A DNA stretch of 11,684 nt from DATBLQ01 sp036555325 (GTDB taxonomy: Bacteria > Pseudomonadota > Alphaproteobacteria > Rhizobiales > Aestuariivirgaceae), in the NCBI GenBank assembly GCA_036555325.1, contig DATBLQ010000079.1, forward strand, positions 1 to 11,684, given 5' to 3'. The stretch's first letter is position 1, and every line of letters begins with the position of its first letter. Below the pieces are notes generated by a model. It saw only the letters and a list, made by a program, of their open reading frames with translations, was not told the origin of the DNA and did no database searches. Positions 1-6,614 of the stretch are shown piece by piece. Position numbers and translations under genes: made by a program.

Positions 1-63
1 AGCTTCGCGAATCACTGCAAGCGCATCACCGCACGCCAGCTCGAATGGCCCGAGGGGTTTTAG
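1..63 (+). CDS. 3' end of an unidentified gene (partial)
   Basis: An open frame enters from the left edge and ends at TAG 61-63, giving 20 visible residues that end in QLEWPEGF. About 16 of the 20 codons end in G or C, which fits the codon pattern of the other genes here; the second frame shows far less of this bias. That is the main reason to read it as the tail of a real gene. The family cannot be told from so short a tail. A small GC-rich stem (97-102 with 108-113, GAAAA loop) lies 33 bases downstream but has no T run, so it is not a convincing terminator. Confidence 0.5.
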   Translation, partial: SFANHCKRITARQLEWPEGF

Positions 64-150
64 ACGGGTTCACTCCACACCTCGTCATGCCCGGATCGCC
101 GCGAAAAGCGGCGCGGCAGCGGCGTCATCGTCCGCATCAGGAAGAAAGAG

Positions 151-173
151 ATGGCCGGATCAAGTCCGGCCAT
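151..173. repeat. Palindromic repeat, family A, single copy
   Basis: Perfect palindrome: arms ATGGCCGGA and TCCGGCCAT (9 bp) around loop TCAAG. The same palindrome, read on the opposite strand with loop CTTGA, occurs in each unit of the tandem array near 6650-6978. It reappears with a changed stem at 10414-10436. On the - strand it is followed by CTCTTTC, as in the other copies. This is a dispersed intergenic element. The resemblance to rhizobial repeat families is from general knowledge, not a search. Confidence 0.8.
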
Positions 174-225
174 GACGGTTGAGGTGGCCCTCTTAGCCTG
201 GACGAAACAGGATGCGTCCCTCCTC

Positions 226-342
226 CTTGTGGGGAGGGAAGCCGGCGCGACAGCGACGGCAGGGTGGGGTCCCCTCGTCATCGTCCGCATACGGAGCAAG
301 ATGATTTCCCCGACTACCCCACCCCCGACCCCTCCCCACAAG
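226..342. repeat. Long nested inverted repeat
   Basis: The outer arms are a perfect 12-base inverted repeat: CTTGTGGGGAGG at 226-237 against its reverse complement at 331-342. The inner arms are GGGTGGGGT at 262-270 against ACCCCACCC at 316-324. The right outer arm also takes part in a local hairpin (328-336 with 344-352, stem ACCCCTCCC, 7-base loop). The order of arms makes a cruciform-like element of about 120 bp, resembling a small MITE-like or palindromic intergenic repeat. A related fragment, CCTTGTGGGGCGGGAGG, sits at 6621-6637 after the isomerase gene. Confidence 0.65.
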
Positions 343-352
343 CGGGAGGGGT
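328..352. repeat. GC-rich hairpin near the 3' end of the DUF1479 gene
   Basis: The arms ACCCCTCCC (328-336) and GGGAGGGGT (344-352) pair perfectly over 9 bp around a 7-base loop. It lies 28 bases past the stop of the - strand DUF1479 gene. It could stop transcription or protect the mRNA 3' end, but no T run follows on the - strand, so the terminator role is weak inference. Confidence 0.4.
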
Positions 353-379
353 GTACAGTCCGTGTACTGAATTGATTGT

Positions 380-1615
380 TCAGTTCAATGCCATCTGGGC
401 TCGACCGAGCTCGGTCAGATCGTCGATCGTGGCGCGGTTGCGAAAATCGACCTCATAGTCTTCTGCCGCAAAGTCCGGCGCGCTGCGACCCTCGAGGAAC
501 GCCTTCGCTTGTTTCACGGCATAGAGCCGGTTCTTTTCGCAGCGCGGCGAGGCGCCGATGTAGATGACATTGGAATAAAGCCTGCCCGCATGCTCGTTCT
601 CCACGGCATGCACCGTATCGGGGTGCCACCACACCGTATCGCCCGGCTGCATCAGCGGTATCGAAACCAGGCCATCGAAAAGAGTGCGGTGCCATTCCGG
701 CTTCATGCCAAGCGCGCGGCCAGGTTCGGCGCCGCAGAGGTCGTCCTCGGCAACGTCATCCTGGAGCGCCCGCAGCAGCATATAGACGATGCCAATCGAT
801 ATGGGCACGACCTGCAGAGTTCCATCGTGGGGTCCTTGCGGTGTAAGTGCCGTCCATCCCTGAAACGTGCGAAACATCGAGCAAACGGCGGGCGAGGGAT
901 ATTCCTGCGTCTTCGTCCGGTAGGCGGCCTTCCACGGATCGTACTTCTCCCACTCACCGGCGAAAACCGGGGCATAGATCTTCTGGAACGCCGGATCGGT
1001 CCACCGCTCGAAGGATCCCGAATCCATGTGAGGGGAAAGCCCCAGCGTCTTGTCGCCAGGCCGACGACGGCGCGTGCGGTCGGCATAGGTATAGTCGTTG
1101 TCGGGATCGAACTCCTGCCCGTCGGGGATGGCGACATCCCAAAGACGGTTCATGAAGCGCTTGGCAGCGGCAATCGATGGAGCCTGGCGTGCGTGAACCT
1201 GGGGCTTCGACCAATAGATGCCGAAGATCTGGGGCCGCGCGGCATCGAGCTGGCTGAAGTATTGGTCGAGGCCGCGCTTCTTTTCCGCCTTTTCATAGTA
1301 GTGGTTCTCGTCGATGTAGCGGCCAAGCTCATCGTTCCAGGCTTCCGCCTGGGCGCGGGGGAATACGCCGCGAATGATAGCAAAGCCGCGGTGGCGAATG
1401 TCATTCTTGGTCTTCTCGGAAACGGTCGAGTTCTGCACGGCGGAGAAGTCAACCTCAGGCAGCGGCGAGCGACGGGCGGAGACCTCAGACTGTATCTTGT
1501 CGGTTTCGCGCTTGATGCGATCCTCGATGCGGCGGAAGGCGTCCTTGATCTTGGCGGAACCGGCGCCGAGCGCCCGCTTGGCGACGATGATCTTGTCCTT
1601 GATCTGTTGGTCCAT
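380..1615 (-). CDS. DUF1479 / YbiU-like putative Fe(II)-dependent dioxygenase
   Basis: This 411-residue protein belongs to the DUF1479 family. From memory it closely resembles E. coli YbiU (about 420 residues), sharing segments such as YDPWKAA.RT, FRTFQGWTAL and GD.VWWH.D..H. The family has a double-stranded beta-helix fold like Fe(II)/2-oxoglutarate dioxygenases. Here H196-x-D198 (HMDSG) and H336 (or H331, both in WWHPDTVHAV) are the likely metal triad. No reaction is established. The N-terminal ~50 residues are charged and helical; no signal peptide is seen, so it is probably cytoplasmic. Start: a GTG five codons upstream (1630) begins just before the AGGGAGGT ribosome site, so ATG 1615 is chosen. 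It is divergent from a sugar ABC operon, suggesting a shared substrate or regulator. Oxidative processing of a sugar derivative is inference. Confidence 0.88.
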   Translation of the reverse strand: MDQQIKDKIIVAKRALGAGSAKIKDAFRRIEDRIKRETDKIQSEVSARRSPLPEVDFSAVQNSTVSEKTKNDIRHRGFAIIRGVFPRAQAEAWNDELGRYIDENHYYEKAEKKRGLDQYFSQLDAARPQIFGIYWSKPQVHARQAPSIAAAKRFMNRLWDVAIPDGQEFDPDNDYTYADRTRRRRPGDKTLGLSPHMDSGSFERWTDPAFQKIYAPVFAGEWEKYDPWKAAYRTKTQEYPSPAVCSMFRTFQGWTALTPQGPHDGTLQVVPISIGIVYMLLRALQDDVAEDDLCGAEPGRALGMKPEWHRTLFDGLVSIPLMQPGDTVWWHPDTVHAVENEHAGRLYSNVIYIGASPRCEKNRLYAVKQAKAFLEGRSAPDFAAEDYEVDFRNRATIDDLTELGRAQMALN

Positions 1616-1619
1616 GACT

Positions 1620-1627
1620 ACCTCCCT
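1620..1627 (-). promoter_or_regulatory. Ribosome binding site of the DUF1479 gene
   Basis: The - strand reads AGGGAGGT, then AGTC, then ATG (1615). This near-perfect site lies inside the 5-codon extension given by the upstream GTG and fixes the start at 1615. Confidence 0.8.
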
Positions 1628-1648
1628 CACGGATCGCCGGGCAATGGC

Positions 1649-1677
1649 TTGACAGAGTCTGGGGTATGGCGTTCCTT
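1649..1677 (+). promoter_or_regulatory. Possible sigma70 promoter of the sugar ABC operon
   Basis: A perfect -35 hexamer TTGACA (preceded by C, as in rhizobial promoters) is at 1649-1654. With a 17-base spacer the -10 position would be TTCCTT at 1672-1677, a poor match, so the operon may need an activator or the call may be wrong. It lies in the 108-bp divergent region between the DUF1479 gene and the binding-protein gene. Confidence 0.25.
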
Positions 1678-1686
1678 CACCCTACG

Positions 1687-1704
1687 GGCTGCCAACCAGC
1701 AGCC
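1687..1704. promoter_or_regulatory. Hairpin or operator-like dyad in the divergent region
   Basis: Perfect inverted repeat GGCTGC / GCAGCC with the 6-base spacer CAACCA, ending 7 bases before the ribosome site of the binding-protein gene. It could be a regulator site between the divergent genes or a 5' leader hairpin. No regulator gene is in the window to match it with. Confidence 0.3.
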
Positions 1705-1711
1705 ATTCCAT

Positions 1712-1718
1712 AGGGAGG
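1712..1718 (+). promoter_or_regulatory. Ribosome binding site of the sugar-binding protein gene
   Basis: AGGGAGG, 5 bases before ATG 1724. It decides the start, because the same frame stays open without a stop back to ATG 509 through the antisense of the DUF1479 gene. Confidence 0.85.
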
Positions 1719-1723
1719 ATTGT

Positions 1724-2974
1724 ATGTCATTTAGGAGTATTCTCAAGCTGGCAGCGAGCGCAGCGGTCATCGTGCTGGCAGCGAACGCTGCGAAAGCTGC
1801 CGAAGTTGAGGTTCTTCACTGGTGGACCTCCGGCGGAGAAGCCGCCGCACTAGATGTTCTCAAGAAAAATCTGGAAGCCCAGGGTGTTACCTGGAAGGAT
1901 ATGCCAGTTGCCGGCGGCGGCGGAGAGCAAGCGATGACCGCGCTGCGGGCCCGGGTAACTGCCGGAAATCCGCCAACAGCCGTGCAAGCGCTCGGTTTCG
2001 ACATCACCGACTGGGCGAAACAGGGTGTCGTCGGCGACCTTAGCGAGCTTGCTGCAAAGGAAGGCTGGGATAAAGTGGTCCCCACAGCGCTGCAGAATTT
2101 CTCAAAGTATGACGGCAAGTGGATCGCCGCGCCGGTCAATGTGCACTCGACCAATTGGGTATGGATCAACAAGGCGGCGCTCGATGCAGCGGGCGGCAAG
2201 GCGCCGGAAACCTGGGACGAACTGATCGCGGTTCTCGACAAGATGAAAGCGAACGGCATTTCGCCGCTGGGACATGGAGGACAGGCCTGGCAGGATGCGA
2301 CCATCTTCGACGGCGTCGTTCTTTCGCTGGGCCCCGACTTCTACAAATCGGCGCTGATCGATCTCGATCCTGCAGCACTCGGCTCGGACAAAATGAAGCA
2401 AGCCTTCGACCGGATGGCGAAGCTTCGGACTTACGTGGACGATAACTTCTCCGGACGCGACTGGAACCTCGCCTCGTCGATGGTCATCGAAGGCAAGGCC
2501 GGAATGCAGATCATGGGAGATTGGGCGAAGGGCGAATTCCTGAAGGCCGGCAAGAAGCCGGGAGTGGACTTCATCTGTATCCGGTTTCCCGACACGCAGG
2601 GTTCGGTCACCTTCAACTCCGACCAGTTCATGATGTTCAAGGTTGGAGAAGACAAGCTTGATGCCCAGCTCAAGATGGCTTCGGCAATCGAGGATCCGGG
2701 ATTCCAGACTGCATTCAACGTCGTCAAGGGCTCAGTGCCGGCTCGCACCGACGTGCCCAACGACGCCTTCGATGACTGCGGCAAGAAGGGCATGGCCGAT
2801 CTTGCACAAGCCAACGAGAAGGGCACCCTCTACGGCTCCATGGCGCACGGGCATGCGGCACCGGCGGCGGTGAAGAACGCGCTGTACGATGTCGTGACCC
2901 GTCACTTCAACGGCGAGCTCGATTCCGATGCGGCGGTGAAAGAACTGGTTACTGCCATCGAAGCGGCAAAGTAA
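1724..2974 (+). CDS. Sugar ABC transporter periplasmic substrate-binding protein (CUT1 type)
   Basis: This 416-residue extracellular solute-binding protein has a clear Sec signal peptide: charged start MSFRSILK, a hydrophobic core to about residue 20, and an AKA cleavage site after residue 25. There is no lipobox cysteine, so it should be a free periplasmic protein. The mature part begins EVEVLHWWTSGGEA, typical of carbohydrate-binding proteins of the glucose/oligosaccharide (CUT1) group. Aromatic residues such as HWW (near 32-34) and NWVW (near 145-148) may stack on the sugar, judging from the family. The start is set by the ribosome site and the signal peptide. It is first in an operon with two permeases, an ATPase and a lyxose-isomerase-like enzyme, so the ligand is probably a lyxose/mannose-type sugar or a conjugate of one; that specificity is inference. 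Confidence 0.93.
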   Translation: MSFRSILKLAASAAVIVLAANAAKAAEVEVLHWWTSGGEAAALDVLKKNLEAQGVTWKDMPVAGGGGEQAMTALRARVTAGNPPTAVQALGFDITDWAKQGVVGDLSELAAKEGWDKVVPTALQNFSKYDGKWIAAPVNVHSTNWVWINKAALDAAGGKAPETWDELIAVLDKMKANGISPLGHGGQAWQDATIFDGVVLSLGPDFYKSALIDLDPAALGSDKMKQAFDRMAKLRTYVDDNFSGRDWNLASSMVIEGKAGMQIMGDWAKGEFLKAGKKPGVDFICIRFPDTQGSVTFNSDQFMMFKVGEDKLDAQLKMASAIEDPGFQTAFNVVKGSVPARTDVPNDAFDDCGKKGMADLAQANEKGTLYGSMAHGHAAPAAVKNALYDVVTRHFNGELDSDAAVKELVTAIEAAK

Positions 2975-2986
2975 GTCACGCTCTCT

Positions 2987-3011
2987 GGCTCCCGGCGGAT
3001 AGCCGGGAGCC
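2987..3011 (+). terminator. Intercistronic hairpin between binding protein and permease genes
   Basis: Perfect 10-bp stem GGCTCCCGGC / GCCGGGAGCC with loop GGATA, 12 bases after the binding-protein stop and 22 bases before the permease start. No T run follows, so it is unlikely to be a full terminator. In binding-protein transporters such hairpins commonly protect the upstream mRNA or cause partial termination, so that the binding protein is made in excess. The hairpin is seen; that role is inferred. Confidence 0.65.
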
Positions 3012-3033
3012 GCTCAAGTTTCGGAGGATATAC

Positions 3034-3924
3034 GTGGCGGTAAGCACATCGCGTGCGCAGTTGCAGGCATGGCTTCCCCGAATTGTTCTCGCACCGAGCT
3101 TTGCCGTGGTTCTGTTGTTCGTCTACGGCTTCATCCTGTTCACGGCGTATCTTTCCTTTACCGACTCCAAGATGCTGCCAAGTTTCGGACTTGTCGGAAC
3201 GCTGAACTACGAACGGCTATGGAAATTGCCGCACTGGTGGCGGGCGCTTGGCAATCTTGCAATCTTCGGATCGCTTTATCTCATCATCTGCACTCTATTA
3301 GGTCTGTGGCTGGCCATCCTGCTCGACCAGAAGATTCGCGCCGAAGGACTGCTTCGGCCGATCTATCTCTATCCGATGGCGTTGTCTTTCATCGTCACGG
3401 GAACGGCATGGAAATGGTTTCTCGATCCGGGCATAGGGCTTGAACACGTGGTGCAGAGCTGGGGTTTCGAAAATTTCCGGTTCAACTGGATCAAGGATCG
3501 AAACATGGCCATCTACACCGTGGTGCTGGCGGCCGTGTGGCAATCGTCGGGCTTCGTGATGGCGATGTTCCTCGCCGGCTTGCGCGGTGTCGACAATGAA
3601 ATCATCCGGGCGGCGCAGATTGACGGGGCAACAAACTTCAGGCTCTACCAACGCATCATCATTCCGATGCTCAGGCCGATTTTTCTTTCGGCTTTCGTGG
3701 TGCTGGCGCATCTCGCCATCAAGTCCTACGATCTCGTGGTGGCGCTGACGAACGGCGGTCCGGGCCAGGCGACCGAGCTTCCGGCAACCTTCATGTATTC
3801 CTACACCTTCACCCGAAATTCCATGGGCATCGGCGCTGCCTCGGCAACCGTAATGTTGATGATGATCGCTTCGATCATCATTCCCTATCTCTATTCGGAA
3901 TTGAAGCAGGGACCCAGGACATGA
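3034..3924 (+). CDS. Sugar ABC transporter permease 1 (MalF/UgpA-like)
   Basis: This 296-residue inner-membrane protein has about six membrane spans (roughly 17-42, 74-96, 106-129, 158-182, 209-229, 269-289). The cytoplasmic EAA loop at 189-215 (EIIRAAQIDGATNF...) contacts the ATPase. It is short for MalF but the usual length for UgpA-type CUT1 permeases. The start is GTG 3034, with GGAGG at 3023-3027. Its last four bases, ATGA, overlap the next permease start, indicating translational coupling. With its partner it forms the channel for sugar delivered by the upstream binding protein. Confidence 0.93.
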   Translation: MAVSTSRAQLQAWLPRIVLAPSFAVVLLFVYGFILFTAYLSFTDSKMLPSFGLVGTLNYERLWKLPHWWRALGNLAIFGSLYLIICTLLGLWLAILLDQKIRAEGLLRPIYLYPMALSFIVTGTAWKWFLDPGIGLEHVVQSWGFENFRFNWIKDRNMAIYTVVLAAVWQSSGFVMAMFLAGLRGVDNEIIRAAQIDGATNFRLYQRIIIPMLRPIFLSAFVVLAHLAIKSYDLVVALTNGGPGQATELPATFMYSYTFTRNSMGIGAASATVMLMMIASIIIPYLYSELKQGPRT

Positions 3925-4802
3925 CAGCCATCCCGGTGGAAACGGCGGTCCGCACGGCAAACTATGCGCGCGTGGTGATCTATGCGGTTTTGGTGCTGTT
4001 TGCGATCTTCTATCTGCTTCCGCTCTACGTGATGGTGGTCAATTCGATCAAGCCGCTCGATGAGATTCGACGCGGTGACATGCTGGCATTGCCCGACGTG
4101 TTCACACTCTACCCATGGCAGAGCGCATGGAGTACGGCACAGATCGGCGTGCAGCCCACCGGGCTTAGGCCTTATTTCATCAATTCAATCTTGATGGTCA
4201 CCCCGGCGGTCCTGGTCTCAACGCTGATCGGGGCGATCAACGGCTATGTGCTGACCAAGTGGCGGTTCCACGGCGACAGGCTCGTTTTCGGCCTGATGTT
4301 GTTCGCCTGCTTCATTCCCTTTCAGATCGTGCTCATTCCCATGGCGATGGTGCTCAGAGTCCTCGGGTTGGGCGGCACCACGCTTGGCCTCATTCTGGTG
4401 CACATCGTCTACGGCCTCGGCTTCACCACGCTCTTCTTCCGCAATTACTATGAGGCATTTCCGACGGAGCTGGTGCGGGCGGCGATGATCGACGGGGCAA
4501 ACTTCTGGCAAATTTTCTATCGCATCCTGCTGCCCAGCTCCGGGCCTATTTTCGTCGTGACGGTTATCTGGCAATTCACCAACATCTGGAACGATTTCCT
4601 GTTCGGCGTTTCGTTCAGCGATGCCGATTCGCTGCCGATGACGGTGGCGCTCAACAACCTCGTCAGTTCGTCAACGGGAGTTAAGGAATACAACGTGCAC
4701 TTTGCCGGCGCGATATTGGCGGCGCTGCCGACGCTCATCGTCTACATTGTTTCCGGGCGATATTTCGTGCGCGGGCTAATGGCGGGAGCGGTGAAAGGCT
4801 GA
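3921..4802 (+). CDS. Sugar ABC transporter permease 2 (MalG/UgpE-like)
   Basis: This 293-residue inner-membrane protein has spans near 17-41, 86-111, 121-145, 153-173, 205-228 and 259-280. A typical EAA loop is at 183-205 (ELVRAAMIDGANFWQ...). It is the second half of the permease heterodimer. The start ATG overlaps the previous stop by 4 bp. Its stop overlaps the next start by one base (TGATG), so the transporter genes are tightly coupled. There is a large periplasmic segment between spans 1 and 2 (about 42-85), as usual in MalG-like proteins. The CUT1 family call is firm; the sugar is not determined by this sequence. Confidence 0.93.
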   Translation: MTAIPVETAVRTANYARVVIYAVLVLFAIFYLLPLYVMVVNSIKPLDEIRRGDMLALPDVFTLYPWQSAWSTAQIGVQPTGLRPYFINSILMVTPAVLVSTLIGAINGYVLTKWRFHGDRLVFGLMLFACFIPFQIVLIPMAMVLRVLGLGGTTLGLILVHIVYGLGFTTLFFRNYYEAFPTELVRAAMIDGANFWQIFYRILLPSSGPIFVVTVIWQFTNIWNDFLFGVSFSDADSLPMTVALNNLVSSSTGVKEYNVHFAGAILAALPTLIVYIVSGRYFVRGLMAGAVKG

Positions 4803-5917
4803 TGGCATTCATCGAGATCGAGCGATTGTCGAAGCGCTTCGGCTCCGTCGAAGTCCTGAAGGACATCGATTTGAAGGTGGACAAGGGCGAGTTTCTGGTG
4901 CTGGTCGGCCCGTCGGGCTGCGGGAAATCGACTCTGCTCAATACGATCGCCGGGCTCGAAACGGTATCGGCAGGAGAGATCCGGATCGGCGGGCGAAGGG
5001 TGAATGAACTTCATCCAAGCAAGCGCGATATCGCGATGGTGTTTCAGTCCTACGCCCTCTATCCCAACATGACGGTTGGGCAAAATATCGCCTTCGGCAT
5101 GGAAATGCGGAACGTGCCCAAGGCTGAACGCATCGCAGCCGTTGCCAAGGTGGCGGAAATGCTGCAGATCGGGCATTTGCTCAAGCGCCGGCCGAGCCAG
5201 CTTTCCGGCGGCCAGCGGCAGCGCGTGGCCATGGGCAGGGCGCTGGTTCGCGATCCGCAGGTGTTCCTGTTCGACGAGCCGCTTTCCAACCTCGATGCCA
5301 AACTGCGCGTCGACATGCGAACCGAGATCAAGCGGCTGCATCAACGCATGCGCACGACCATCGTGTATGTGACCCATGACCAGATCGAGGCGATGACGCT
5401 CGCCTCACAGATTGCGGTGCTCAAAGAAGGAACGCTGCAGCAGTTCGGCACGCCGTCCGAGATCTACAGGTGCCCCGCCAACATCTTCGTGGCGGATTTC
5501 ATGGGGTCACCCGCCATGAACCTGATCCCGGCAACTCTGGAGAAAGCCGGAAGCGCGCTTGCCGTTTCAATGGCGCGCGCAGGGCTGGAGCGGTTGCGGG
5601 TGCCGGTGAAAGGTGCCCCGAACGGCCTGGCGAAATTTGCGGGTCAGGAGATCATATTCGGCATACGGCCGGAAGCGCTCACCGATCCCGACAGCGCCGA
5701 CAGGAATGCCTCGCATCTCTCGGAAGGAGAGTGCCTGATCGAGGTGGTCGAGCCGGCGGGGTCGGATACTTTTGCGGTCACTCGGCTTGGCGGCAAGCAG
5801 ATCATCGCCCGCCTCAGGGCTGACGCAAATGTGGCGCAAGGGCATGTGGCCAAGCTGGTGTTCAACCTGGACAGGGCGGTGTTCTTCGACCAGGACAGCG
5901 GCAAACGGATTGCATGA
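4802..5917 (+). CDS. Sugar ABC transporter ATPase (MalK/UgpC-like)
   Basis: This 371-residue cytoplasmic ATPase powers the transporter. All motifs are intact: Walker A GPSGCGKST (36-44), Q-loop Q82, signature LSGGQ (134-138), Walker B VFLFDEP (154-160, catalytic E159), D-loop NLDAK, and switch H192 in THDQ. From about residue 235 a C-terminal OB/TOBE-type regulatory domain follows, as in MalK and UgpC, which fits the CUT1 class where one ATPase forms a homodimer. The start ATG shares a base with the preceding stop. The stop overlaps the ribosome site (GAGAGG) of the isomerase gene that follows. Confidence 0.94.
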   Translation: MAFIEIERLSKRFGSVEVLKDIDLKVDKGEFLVLVGPSGCGKSTLLNTIAGLETVSAGEIRIGGRRVNELHPSKRDIAMVFQSYALYPNMTVGQNIAFGMEMRNVPKAERIAAVAKVAEMLQIGHLLKRRPSQLSGGQRQRVAMGRALVRDPQVFLFDEPLSNLDAKLRVDMRTEIKRLHQRMRTTIVYVTHDQIEAMTLASQIAVLKEGTLQQFGTPSEIYRCPANIFVADFMGSPAMNLIPATLEKAGSALAVSMARAGLERLRVPVKGAPNGLAKFAGQEIIFGIRPEALTDPDSADRNASHLSEGECLIEVVEPAGSDTFAVTRLGGKQIIARLRADANVAQGHVAKLVFNLDRAVFFDQDSGKRIA

Positions 5918-5927
5918 GAGGACTAGC

Positions 5928-6614
5928 GTGAAGCGATCGCAGGTCAATGAAATCATTCGCGAGAGTGATCAGTTCATCCGCTCCTTCGGCTATGTCATGC
6001 CGCCTTTTGCCTATTGGACGCCGGATGAAATGGTTTCAAGGCGCCCGCCGGGAATCATCGAGGCGCGGCTCGGCTGGGATATCACCGACTATGGACAGGG
6101 AAGGTTCGACGAGTTCGGGCTGTTTCTGTTCACCGTCCGCAACGGCCGGGCGGCGGATCTTAAGCGCGGCAAGGGCATGCTCTATGCAGAAAAAATCATG
6201 ATCACGCGAAAAGACCAGCTATCGCCGGTGCATCGCCACGTGGTGAAGGCGGAAGACATCATCAACCGCGGCGGCGGACAGCTGGTGCTCGAGCTGTTCA
6301 TGCCGGATGCGCAAGGCAACGTCGATGAGACAGCAGACGTCGAGGTGCCAACCGACGGTGTTTTGCGAAAGCTTCCGGCGGGCGGACGGCTGAAACTTGC
6401 TCCGGGCGAAAGCGTTACCTTGCTTCCGGGAGTTTGGCACGGCTTCTGGGCGGAGGAGGGCGATGTCCTGATCGGCGAGGTGTCGACCGTCAACGACGAT
6501 CTGACGGACAACATCTTTCGCGAGCCGATCGGGCGCTTCTCGAAAATAGAAGAGGACGAGGCGCCACTGCATCTGCTGGTCTCGGACTACGACCGATACT
6601 GCCGCCAGGGCTGA
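5928..6614 (+). CDS. D-lyxose ketol-isomerase family protein
   Basis: This 228-residue cupin-type protein is in the D-lyxose isomerase family (formerly DUF1498; EC 5.3.1.15). Known members interconvert D-lyxose with D-xylulose and often D-mannose with D-fructose, using a divalent metal. The expected ligands are in the family spacing: H102 and H104 (PVHRH), E109 and H171 (GVWHGFW). No signal peptide; cytoplasmic. The start is GTG 5928, behind GAGAGG at 5916-5921; an earlier ATG at 5772 lies inside the ATPase gene and is rejected. It is the last gene of the transporter operon, so it probably acts on the imported sugar. No xylulokinase or fructokinase is in the window, so the next step must be encoded elsewhere. 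Confidence 0.9.
   Translation: MKRSQVNEIIRESDQFIRSFGYVMPPFAYWTPDEMVSRRPPGIIEARLGWDITDYGQGRFDEFGLFLFTVRNGRAADLKRGKGMLYAEKIMITRKDQLSPVHRHVVKAEDIINRGGGQLVLELFMPDAQGNVDETADVEVPTDGVLRKLPAGGRLKLAPGESVTLLPGVWHGFWAEEGDVLIGEVSTVNDDLTDNIFREPIGRFSKIEEDEAPLHLLVSDYDRYCRQG

Larger units (their letters stand above)
64..379. other. Intergenic repeat mosaic, no gene
   Basis: No convincing gene lies in these 316 bases. Open frames here translate palindromic repeats, including the MAGLDPAIS-type peptide typical of rhizobial repeat DNA. The stretch holds a 9-bp palindrome (151-173), a 15-base direct repeat CGTCATCGTCCGCAT (123-137 and 276-290), and a long nested inverted repeat built on a CTTGTGGGGAGG motif (226-342). 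It separates the tail of the first gene from the 3' end of the convergent DUF1479 gene, so any hairpins could serve as transcription end points for either side. No T-tract typical of a strong intrinsic terminator is seen. Confidence 0.7.

Noticed and set aside
60..458. Open frames on both strands in the left intergenic region, including a MAGLDPAIS-type peptide
   Set aside because: They are translations of palindromic repeat DNA; no ribosome site and no protein-like composition. The same peptide type comes from the repeats near 6890.
1616..1630. GTG start five codons upstream for the DUF1479 protein
   Set aside because: The AGGGAGGT ribosome site lies inside those codons, so translation starts at ATG 1615.
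509..1723. Long + strand extension of the binding-protein frame
   Set aside because: It is antisense to a well-recognised DUF1479 gene, and the true start is fixed by AGGGAGG at 1712-1718 and a signal peptide at 1724.
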